From positions 7,410,551-7,474,550 of the forward strand of contig OZ036013.1 in the NCBI GenBank assembly GCA_964035015.1: a stretch of 64,000 nucleotides of DNA. Reading direction: 5' to 3'. This DNA is from Corallium rubrum. Taxonomy: Eukaryota > Cnidaria > Anthozoa > Scleralcyonacea > Coralliidae. A program made the translations under genes and the position numbers. Below the pieces are notes generated by a model that saw only the letters and a program-made list of their open reading frames with translations, did not search any database and was not told the DNA's origin. Positions 27,301 to 39,300 of the stretch are shown in pieces; within the stretch, counting starts at the first letter, position 1, and every line of letters starts with the position of its first letter.

Positions 27301-30300
27301 AGATAATAAGGTTTGTTGTTATATAGCTTGAGTTTCACTGGATGCAACGATGACTGTCATTGGTCACATGACCTTAGCTAAATTTCAATGTGTACCGAGC
27401 GGGAAACAACTGAGAACTTATTGCCTGCTCGGTCAATACGTTTTCAATTGTTGCCTGCTAGAACTTTGAACTCTTCACGGCATCCTATAAACAAAAGCTT
27501 GTTTGGTACGAAAAAAAGAATATTTATAGGTCTTCAAAGCATGTGTGAAGATTAACTGGAGAACTGTATTGCTGTTCTTTTGTTCTGAGACTCGTATTCG
27601 TTTGGTTGAAGTGAAATTACGAAGCCAGGCGAAATGTTTTGGTAAGTCTTAGCGTTTGCTTTCCCTTGATAAACGTCGAAATTATTCAGCGAAACTCAAG
27701 CTATATAACAAAACACTTAATGTCTGATCCCTCGGGAAACAGTATACACTTGTTGACTAGCGCCGAGGGAAACATCGAGTTTTACAGACCCGAAGGCTTC
27801 AATGTCACCCGAGGGCTTTAGCCCGAGGGTGACATTGAAGCCTAAGGGACCGTAAAACTCGATGTTTCTCGAGGCAAAAGTCAACAAGCGTTTTGTTATA
27901 TACCAAAGACTTTTAAAATACAAAACTGCCTTGAAACTTGCAAAAGGCAAAAAGACTTTGACTGTGACTTTGTCTTCGTAATTTTAATTCAACTAAACAA
28001 ATACACCAGACTGAACAAATACAAATACAAATAACTACTTTAAATTTCTCCAGGTTTTTTTAGACATTCTTTGAAGATATGTATAGATATTCTTTCCTCC
28101 AGAAAATGGACTATTTCGTACAAAACAAGCTCGAAACAAGCTCTTGTTTTCAAAATGTTCCGAAGAGTCCAAAGTTCTTGATCTGCAATAATCGTTGTGT
28201 ATTCACGTGATCAACGCATGATTAAAGCTGACGTCAGAGGGAAACATTGCAATGTTTCCCTCGGCAGAAAGAAACATTGAGTTTGTTGAACAACACGTGA
28301 CCATGATTTGACCAATAGGATTTCATCTTTGGCAAAGGAAAGTCTTTGGTATATAACAATTAGTTTTGTTTTCCCCCGAGTCTCGATGTTTCTCTCGACT
28401 TCGTCTCGGGAAATATCAAGACTCTCGGGAAAACAAAACTGTTTCCCTCGGGAGCAGACATTAAGTGTATAATATACTGCTGAAAGAGAGAACGTATAGG
28501 AGTCTAACGTTTCGAGTCACGTTTCTCTCTGACGAAGGGCCTTCGCTCGAAACGTTAGACCCCTACGTTCTCTGTTTCGGCAGTAAATCAAACCTTACTA
28601 TATTTCGATTGTTGTAAAATACAAAGAGTTAACTAACGTCATTTTCGATCCGATTCAACTGTCAATCGGCTTCACGTAAACAGGGCCTTACTATAACGAG
28701 AAAGACACTAAGTCAATCAGACCCATAGTCGCAGGTCACATGATTATCGCACGAGTCCAAAATACAATGGTATTTATTAGACTAGTTTCTAGGCCTTTCG
28801 TTTCCGGCATGATTTTCGGGAAGACTGGGGAGAGGCTGGAAACGAGAAGGCCTAGCCAAATTCGCAAAAGGTCCTGCCCAGAATCGTTCTGGCCCTTCGA
28901 GTGTTCCTGGCATCTAGCGTAGCGACAGTATATTACATAAAAAGCATAAGGATGTCTGCGAAGATCTTACTAAAGATCTTGGCGATCGAAATGAAAATTT
29001 AACGTTTAACTTTCAACTTTTGGTGGTTGCAGAAGGAAAGCTTAGTGATAAGAAAGCTAGGCTAGTCGCTAGTGAAATTTCGTCGATCCGAGGTGAGCAA
29101 GCTTGTATTATTTTATGCAGATGGAAATAATGTCGGGAAACGCTTAGGACATCATAACATGACAATTCTTCCTCAATAAACAACCAGTTTTGCTAGGCCT
29201 TCCCCAGCAGGTCCATTCAGATCACTTCCGAAACGTGTCAACCGAGGAAGGCGTAGAGACTAGACTATGTATTTGTATTTGTACATGTAATTTAAAGAAA
29301 TTCTGAAATGGTAAAAGAAGATCTTTTACAACTTCTTCGTATTTTTCTTCGTTTTCGAAATATTTCAATTTGTTTGATATAGAAATGAGATCAATTACGT
29401 CATAAGCAGGGTAGCACATTTTCACACGTAGCAAATTCAGTTATATATCCAAGTTTGTTCAACAAAATCACTTTAAAATGTGCACATATTAAAATTCCTT
29501 GTGGCACAGACTGAACATTTCATGCTGAGCAATCATGGAGGTATATGGAAGTGGTTTTGCAATGTACGAAAATCCTGTCCCCTGGTTGCGACGTCAGAAA
29601 CCATCTATTTACATACCAAACAAGCTAAACAAGCTAAACGAAGAATGACAACGTCATCAATCATACAGAAAAGATGTAAAATGTTTTCCAACACAATTTT
29701 ACAATAAAACGTGGAGTATCGGTAAACTTGAAATAGCCATATATAATAAACGATTTATTAAAGTGCCTACGAAACAAAAATTATGTCTGTCTTATTTGAA
29801 AGAACATTTAAAATGTTAGAGTAACATCGTTTGACGTTTTTCGTTTCTATGCTTCGTTCTTGAGATATTTCAGTTTGTTTGATATGCAAATTAACATTTT
29901 GACGTCACATGTGCATAATGACTTACCGAGAAAAGATATATATCTTTGCTATTATCAAACCAAATTAATTTGAAGGAAGCAAGTACTTGTGTTTCGCCCA
30001 GAACATCAAACATGTACATTTTCAGGTGATTATATTTGACAATAGCAAAGATATGTAACTTTTTTAACTCATTATGCACGTGCGACGTCAAGATGGTTAA
30101 TTTGCATACCAAACAAACTGAATTGTTATATACCAAAGACTTTCGTTTGCCAAAGATGAAATCCTATTGGTCAAATCATGGTCACGTGTTGTTCAACAAA
30201 CTCAATGTTTCTTTCTGCCGAGGGAAACATTGCACTGTTTCCCTCTGACGTCAACAACGAAGAAGGAAACAGTGCAATGTTTCCCTCTGACGTCAGCTTT

Positions 30301-33300
30301 AATCATGCGGTGTTCACGTGAATACACAATGATTATTGCATCAGATCAAGAACTTTGGACTTTTCGGAACATTTTGAAAAATGAAAACAAGAGCTGTTTC
30401 GAGCTTGTTTGCTATGAAATAGTCCATCTTCCAAAGGAAAGAATATCTATACACATCTTCAAAGAAGGACTGAAGAAAACCTGGGTAAATTTAAAGCTGT
30501 TCTTTGTACTTGTTGAGTCTGGTGTATTTGTTTAGTTGAATTGAAATTACGAAGACAAAGTCAAAGTGTTTTGGTAAGTCTTTTTGCCTTTTGCAAGTTT
30601 CGAGTCAACTTGGTATTTTGTATTTCAAAAGTCTTTGGTATATAACAAAACGCTTGTTGACTTTTGCCTCGGGAAACATCGAGTTTTACGGTCTCTCAGG
30701 CTTCAATGTCACCCTCGGGCTAAAGCCCTCTGGTGACATTGAAGCCTTCTGGTCCGTAAAACTCGATGTTTCCCCCGTCGGTCAACAAGTGTATAATATC
30801 TCACGAACGAAGCAAAGAAACGAAAAACTGGAAAAGACGTTACTCTATCATTTTAAGTGTTCTTTAATTTTCGTTTCATAGGCACTTAAGGCTACATTAG
30901 ATGATGAGGGTATGTTTTGGGAGACTGACTTGTGCGCGGCGAATTGTCAGTAGCGGTATGTATCTCAAATTTCCAGTCAAAAAAGACAAATAATTTGTGA
31001 AAATATAAATTTGATGAGTATTCCTTTCAAGCTTTGCCTAACAGAACCAATGTGCGCTTGTTTTATACTTTTTAGTGGATATTTGGATACACGGTATTCT
31101 TTTCAGATCTGCGTTGGCTAAAACGACAGAGACCAAAATTCACTTCTAACGAGGAAGTATTGAAAAATCATATGGCGACAGACTAACATAGAATAGTCCA
31201 TAACAAAACTAATACTGTAAAAAAAATCTAGTAAAACCCGAGATTTAAAGAATCAGTTTTGTGCGCCAATTTTGTGGAAAAACCCATGGTGGAGAACTCT
31301 CTATACACAAGTGAAGTTTAAAATAAATTCTTACCGAATCTAAATTTCCATAATCAGCAACCATTTGGCTTTCTTGACGGAAAATTTGAAATATATAGCC
31401 CTAAAATTTGGTGCGCAATGGCCAATTTCCCCAAACAATGAAAAACAGTCATGTAATGTATAGCCTTAACCTCGTTTACTCGGTTTGTACGGGAAAATGT
31501 CCGACCTCGAATATCAACCCGATATTTTCCCATACAGACCTCGTTCTTGATTAATAATCTCTTAATCCAATCCGCAACCCAGATTAATTGCTAATACGTG
31601 TATCGTGCAAGAAATCAATTAAAAGTTAAAAAAAAAGAAGTGCGTTAGGGCGTGTTACTGAAGGAAATAAATGTTAGTCTGGAGTAAGTAAGTCTGTCAT
31701 CATGTTACTGGTTAATGGTTAATAAGAGATTAAAATAGATACCATCATCGTCTTCTTGATTAGTAAGATGTTTTTGAAGCAGTTGGAAGGATCGCGACTG
31801 CACCTTCGCACGATCGTCAGAAAGTTCACTGTCGAATATGCCTGGAAATATTTCATCAAAATCATAAGCGTAATACAAGGGAATGCAATGCCTAATATCG
31901 CCTTTCCATTATGCGACCAAGAAATTACATCAACTCGCTTAGAATCGATGGCCCTTTTAGCGAACTAAAATTACACAGATGTCCAATCAGTTGTGGACAT
32001 TCTCTGCGAGGATATTAACAAACTTGTACTCAGTCTTTTAATAATTTCTATAGTGACTAGGGTATAGCTATATTTAGATGCACATAAAGGATTGCTAGTA
32101 TTTAAACTTAATACATGCACTGTATAGCCATTATGAAAGTCGTCTATCACTATGGACGTTGACAAAGTCTATCCCAGGCTCGTGCAATAACATACTGTAC
32201 TGTATTAATATCTTGGATGAAATTCTGTCACATCATAAAAACTTTTTTCCCCCTTTTTTGTCTGTCTGTTTTGTAGTGAGCATGACAATGTGTATTGTAT
32301 TAAAATATTGCATTAAACTGAAAGAAATGTTGTTGCTATTATTGTTTATACATAGTGTAAATTAGTACGTTAGTGATTAGTTATAAATTATTTGAGTGCA
32401 TAAAAGGTTAGTGATGATTAATTATACATACAAGCAACAATAGGTAGAAAAGGTTTTGTTAGATCTTGCATTAGAAAAGTTAATACTCAAAAACTTTGAG
32501 CTCTACACAAGACATGTAAATATGCTAGCCAGATGCTCTAACCATTGACCCATTAGAACTCAAATGGCAGGCTGAACTTAAATAGTACTTAAACCTGTAT
32601 CATCAGGGCCGTAACAGAGGGTGGGCCCGGGGGTCCCCCCCCCCCCCCAACAATTTGCTCTGGCTCAACTGATCAGCGATCGTTCATGTTAATGCGATAA
32701 AGAACATAAATCCTAAGACCTTAACAATTAAACAAAGATCAATTTTTTATTGGTTTAACCCTTTCCCTAGTACGCCGCCCTGTACCGCCCGCAGAAAAAA
32801 CGCCACCATTTTCCAATGCCGTCCTGTACCGCCCTGCAAAACTGCAGCTACTACCCCTCCTCTACACAGGCTGTCTTTGTCTTTGTTGTAGAATAAATTG
32901 CCAGTTATTGGCCAATCAAATGGCGTTTACTGCGCGTAAATTTCCTGCTTTGTTATGCTAATAAATGTTGCGGAACACATGCTAATTTCCAACGACGCCG
33001 TAATGGCGTCGTCCTCTTCTAAATTTCACGTGAGCAATATGATTTTAAAATGTTTGGATCTTCTGGGTTAGAAAATAAAGACAAAGATTCAGATATTGAT
33101 CTAGATGTCTCTCAAGAAAGTGATAGTGCTGAAGTTAGTGAAAGCGAAGCAGAAGGCAGCGCAGAAACAGCAGGAGAAGACGAGCAATCTTGGACAGTTC
33201 AACCCGTCTATTACATAGCGGTTAGTGATTTTATTTCACCCACAGAACAGCCATTGAACTTCCTCAAGACACAACGGAGTTAGATTCATTTAAACTTCTG

Positions 33301-36300
33301 TTTGGTGACGATATCGTGCATCACAGTGTTTCAGAAATGAATCAATACGCGGCGACGCAAATTTTGAATCCATAGAGGGTCGGTAGCAACTTTGATGGTC
33401 GGTAGCATCATTAATCTGTGCCCAGACTTCCGCCAAACTCTCTATTCTACCAAGTGTACACTTAAACCATTATTTTTAAAACATTAAAATATTAACTTTA
33501 GGCGCTAATTATATCATTAAAACATTAATTTTAGGCGCTAATTTTAGGCGTTAATTTTAGGCGCTCCCATGCAGGGATTAAAAAAATCGAGGGGCGAATC
33601 ACTGATTTAAGTTACGTATACCTTCAGGAAAAATCACAAAAAAATCATGAAAAAATCATGAAAAAAATCAAAAAATCACGAGAAAAATAAAAATCATAAA
33701 AAAATCAGATGATTTTTTTATCACGTACACTTTTTTAGGAGTGATTTGCCCATCGAAAAAAATGCAAAAATGCACTAAGAAGAAGAAAGAAAAAAGTTAA
33801 CGTTAAACTACGAAGAAAAAAAAAATAAATTAAACTTTAAAAAAAGGCTGAGACCTGCTCTGGAATTGAACTCTGCTTTTATGCATGACAAAAGTGAACA
33901 TTAACCCCTGCACTATACACTGACAAGCACATACATATTTCATTAAAATAAGAATATAATATACCACCAGACTACTTTGTCAGATCCGTACCCGGACCCA
34001 GTGATCTTATGCTATGTTATATTTTACTTTATATGAAACTCGCCCGAATTTGCCAGTGTAGTGTAGGGGATATAGTGTTTAGATTTGTGATGTCGATTAG
34101 CCGGAATCGAGATCCAGACCAAGCTGCTCCATTCTATTTTTCCTTAAAATGTAAGAATTAGAGTTAAAACCCGCTTGGTGGGTCTGTCAGGCTAAGCAGA
34201 AGAGTAGACTTGCTTATCTATCGGTTAGTGTATAAGTTAGGTTGCAAACCTGCTTTCTGGTTTAGGTTAAGAGATAATTCAAGTTTGCGGATTAAGTCTT
34301 TAAAAAAAGCATCTAAAGAAAGAAAACTATTGTTTTCATTTTCCACTCCAAAAAACGAGGAGCTTGATGGAGGTCTGGGCACAGACTAATGATGCTACCG
34401 ACCATCAAAGATTCTATTGGCTGTCTACGGATTCTAAATTTGCTGCAGCGACGAGCAACAGAAGCTTTCAGGAAACCCACAAAGGGGTCATTCCATGTGA
34501 AATCAACAAATAAAAATTCAGATTGACACCCACTCATCTCAGATTTTAACCAAAATTCCACCGACTAGAGGTATTAGTGAGATATGAAAGCACACCGAAT
34601 TTTATCTCAATATCTCTATTTGTTCCTGAAATATCGGAATTTCAATTTTTGTACCAAAACCGGTGTCGGTTACAGTAATCTAGCGTTTTGTATAAAATGG
34701 TACACAAAAATGTATGGTATTTCGACTGTCGTTTTTTGTCCTTTAACCCTATGGGCAGGAAAACTGGTGATGTACCATTTTAAGACATGCCAAATTAGAA
34801 TATGATGTCAAAAGTACCATCACTTGATCAGAAATGCTCATTTTCTATGTTTGAAAACAGACAACAAAAATATAGATTTTCCGAAACTGGAAAAAAGTAT
34901 CAAATTACAAACTGAAAATTTTCCATGTTGACCATGTAGCACCAAAACCATTTTTGGTGTGTCACATGTATATATAATAAGGATTACTTTCACCAAGTTT
35001 TGGCTTGGTGTCTCCTCTATTTGCTGAAAAATAAGCTAATGAAGATATTGATGAAATTTCTTGGAAATTCTTGAATAATATAGAAAGAACTGGTGTCGTT
35101 TTAGAAACTTTAAAAACCAGAATTTGCAACCTGGTCTTTAAGAACTTGACATTTGATGTTCAACACTGTCAGTATCTTATTTAATAGTGCATGTACTTAA
35201 ATTATGTTATATGCTACCTCTGAGTTATTCAGCAAGTGCTTGTTCAATTATGTTGATGTCTTTGTCATCCAGCTGGTACTGTCTTCATGTTACAGTGACA
35301 GGTGCTCCAATGATGCAGGCAACATTCACAATTGGCACAAAACATGTATCATCTTTCTTTGGCCAGGAGAAGGATCTTGCTGGGTAGCTCGGATGCATGA
35401 ATTTGACTTTAACATCATCATGTTCTTTATCCACTACATCAACGAGTCCAACCCAATATTTCTCATAATAGGAGCAAACCACAAAGTCGGATACCTTCGG
35501 ATTAGAGATGAGCCGATTACGAAAATTGCCGATTAGTGATGCCGATTATTTGGTGGCCGATTAATACAAATAATCGGCCGATTAATCGGCATATGCCGAT
35601 TAGTGCTACGTTGTTGGTTACCACTCCCTGCGCGGTTTTGCAATGTTGTAGGGATTGCTAAATTGCAACAAGATTTGTGAAATATAACAGAAATGTTTCG
35701 TGATGATTAGTTTTGCGTGTTTTGAGAATCAATTTCGTTAGTATTTGGCAAATTGTGATGTAAAAACAAAATATCTGCTTTATGCGGTGCTAGCCTGTTT
35801 CGTTTGTCTGTGGAAATGTTCCCTGCCTCGCTAAACATACGCTCTGAATAAACACTTGAATTGGGAGGCTCATACTTCAGCACAACTTTAAACAAGTTGG
35901 GATAAACAAGTTTCTTTGCTTGCCACCAAACATAAGGGCATGTTTGCAATGGCTGTAGTGGAAGGGCAAGAAAGGCGTCGATTTCTTCTTCAACTTTGTG
36001 GCTGGCGTTGGAAGTTTTGTCACTTGATCCAACAATCTCGTCGAAGCAAGACCATAGGTCTTGATGAGGTTCAGTGCTGCGGCTCTTTTCCTGGGTTGAG
36101 ATGTTCTCGGTCGTTACTACCTCAACCGGTGAAGATCCTTTGCCATTTTCTCGTGTTGGTTTTAAAATTTAAACTTTTAAAAGCGTTTCACAAATCTTTC
36201 GACAGACTAGAGTTCCGACGTTCCGGTTCATTGTTTCCGAAGTCGGCGACAAACTTTGTTTTGATGCTCGCTATTTGATCGGCTGCTATACGTAACGAAT

Positions 36301-39300
36301 TTGCAGAGTTCGTAAACTTTGGCAAACGTCTGACTGCGGAACTCTTCCGTCAAGAGTTGTGTGAAACGCTCTGTAATCATTGTGAAATAAGGACTATTGT
36401 GTTTGGGCTTATACAGTTACGGACTTATGGTGTGTGTGCTTGCGTCGTTCATGAAAAGCTTTATTTGAGACATACACCGACTATTTTGCCGATTATTCAA
36501 AATAATCGGCCGATTACCGATTATTTTAAATTTGCCGATTAATCGGCTTTGCCGATTAGTTTCCGATTAATCGGCTCATCTCTACTTCGGATCTACCAGC
36601 TTCACTAGGTTTGTCTTTCCCAACACCAGATTAAACTCTAATGCATATGATTCATCTTCTGAAACACGTTTGGCTGCCATTACACTCTCAGAGAGGGGGA
36701 CAAATTGATGAAAGCTCCTTGTGCCAGGCAGAGTACTTGCACTGCTGAACCTTGTCTCCAACATGCTCCTGACAGGAACCATCTCTTCTGCTGAAATAAA
36801 GTTAACATGAACCCCCTTGATTTCTTCTTTACAGTACTCAAAAATTTGCTTTGCTGTCAAAATTGGACGTGAGTGTGTTCTCTGTAGACTGGCTCTTGCT
36901 GTTAATTGCTTCAGTGTACCTCCAAGTCCATCGCACGGAGATTTGCCATGGCTTGTAGCGAAGAATGACCAATCACATTTCACATTGAAGTCCTTTTCGT
37001 GAAGGCACAAGTTGATGAAATTCTTGTAGTTCTTGTATTGTCCAGCACAGCCATCACTAAAGTAATGCATCATACTCAGCGTCGTGAAAATCTCCTCCTT
37101 AACATGTTTTACAGTTTGCTTTATAACTTCATAGACAAAACATGTGTCATGATTCAGGTCATCCGAGATGAAACAAAGAGATTTCTCTGTAAGTTTATTT
37201 TCTTTGATATAGTACAAGACAATTGCATGTAGGGTACACGACTGCTTGTTCCAGTGAAATCCTTGGATTTCATCTTGAATTATAAATTGATAATTCTCTG
37301 CAAAATCTCCCAAAACAATCACCTCATTCTCTTTCAGTTCCTCCTTACACTTCTTGAGATACTTTGCCTGAGCTTTTGCAATGGAAGAATGGGCTGTGAG
37401 AGTGTTAAGTTTCTCTACAAGAAGGGAAATGAAATCTTCAACCGGAATGATCTGCTCGACTAGCTCTGAGCGGTTGACAGTTGTCCATTGTTGGAATTGT
37501 ATGGTGAGTGGTTCATCTTCATCACCCTCATCAATTTCAGGTTGGAGTTGTTGAAACAAGTAGTTTTCCAGATCTTGAGTGTCAGCTGGGCAGTTGGGAC
37601 AACGGTGAATCATACACTCTTTGGAATCTCTGCTGCACACCATCATGTCCATGCGTTCATGGAGATTTTTGTCAAGGTTTACTGCACCAAGCATCAGAAC
37701 TACATTTTGATGAATGGTACACACACAAACGGAATGGGTTCCTGAACATCCAACCAACACACACCATTTTGGTCTCAAACTGCAAAACTTTGAAAATCCT
37801 ACTTTTAGATCTGGATATTTCTGTTTGAATGCAGCATATAGTTCTTTTAAGTCACAAAGCAGCAGCCTTTTCTGCTTGTGAACATTTCTTGCAATGCTAA
37901 CACAATCCTTTTTGCCTGGCATAAGTCTACTGTACTCATCATCGCAATGAAAATCAACAACACATCTTTTTGTTTCTTCAGATAAAACTTTTCCTTTCTT
38001 TGGTCCTGATAACTCTAAAATACCCCTTTCCTTCACTAATTTTCTTGCCTGCCTGACCATGTAAGCAGAAACGTTAAATTCATTTTTAGTTTTTTCAATG
38101 GACCAAGAAGGTGGAGCAATAGTCAGTGTTTGTATTTTCTGTCTTCTGTTAGAAGACTGTATCTTGTTTTTCATGAGATCAACAAGTCGGTCTAAATTAT
38201 CCGCTTTTTCCTTTATTTCTTTGTAATTGTCAGGTTGACTGCTCTCTGATAGTTCTAGATCTTCTGGCATAACATCAATAACTTTTGCAACTCGTTTCTG
38301 AAGCGTAGTTTCTTGATCTTTCAGTTTATCGTGAAACTGTTGTAGTTTGCGTTTACCCAAAGTGACTTTGGAATGAGAACCAACACCATGTAACTTCACT
38401 GGGCTCAAATCCATCTCTTCAAAACTTGTGTCAAGGTCATGCCTCAAGGTCATTTCTTCATTGCTCCCAGAAGACATAGTTTCTACCTTTCGTTTCCTAT
38501 ATGTGAATCAGATTCATCTACAAACTGCTGATCCTTCTTATTCGATGCGGCCTCTAATTTACTAGTAAGTTCTTTGCGACAAGTTGGGCATATCTTTTTT
38601 CCAGGAATTATTAAAATGTTTATGCTATTAAAATCTTCAGCAGTGTTCAAAGACACTTCTCACAGTGAACCCTTTATTGGTTTTTGGTGTTTTTCAAAGG
38701 GCTGCAGCAGTTTCTTTGGCACTGTGAATATCTTGTAAGAACTGCCTGCTCATGATGCAGACAAATTTCATGTTCAGGACTGTTTGAAATTCCTGTTCTC
38801 ATTGATATCAATTTGACCTGCTCTGCTGTTAAAATGCTGAATGATTTCAGGCCGGTTAACCTTGTATGAACACCTAAATGACACTCTTCTTCCAGGTGGT
38901 TTCCAATGGAACAATCCTGTAATTTTTCTGTTGAAGACATCCTTTTCTTGAGAGTAATAGAGTTTGAGAAAGTTTGAGCAATGAAAAGTTTGTATTTAAA
39001 CTTAGGATATACTTCATGTATGCAAATTATTGTGTACCATCATATTTTCCTCCATTGAAATATACCAAAAACCCAAACTTCTGTTTTGAAGACCAATGTT
39101 TGTCATAGATTTTGCTTAGATTGATGTGTCTCAGAGGTATGATAGGCAAATAATCTTTCATACTTAATTATACATAATGATTTTAACACAAAATGAAATA
39201 TTTGAACATATTGCACTGGTTTATAACAATGATTGTATATCTGAAGTACTATATAAACAGAATGGTAAAGGTATACCATACTTTCTACCATATTTGAGCA

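Larger units (their letters stand above)
35285..38940 (-). pseudogene. Transposase gene of the 5.4-kb element, broken by hAT insertion
   Basis: The main open frame (38477-36582) gives 631 residues. Candidate catalytic acidic residues are D391 (LGDFAENY), D475 ([13 protein letters not shown]) and D516 ([12 protein letters not shown]), inferred from position and setting. Cys/His clusters lie near residues 244-256 and 281-296. The frame meets a TAG created by the hAT insertion at 36584. Beyond it the same frame resumes at 35494 and ends at a TGA at 35285, with a WVGLVDVVD and [10 protein letters not shown] tail. Upstream, 38940-38674 encodes the N-terminal part ([14 protein letters not shown]) but is separated by a TGA and a frame change. 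The copy is therefore inactive. The family is recognised as a recurrent animal transposon protein, but its superfamily is not. Confidence 0.8.
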
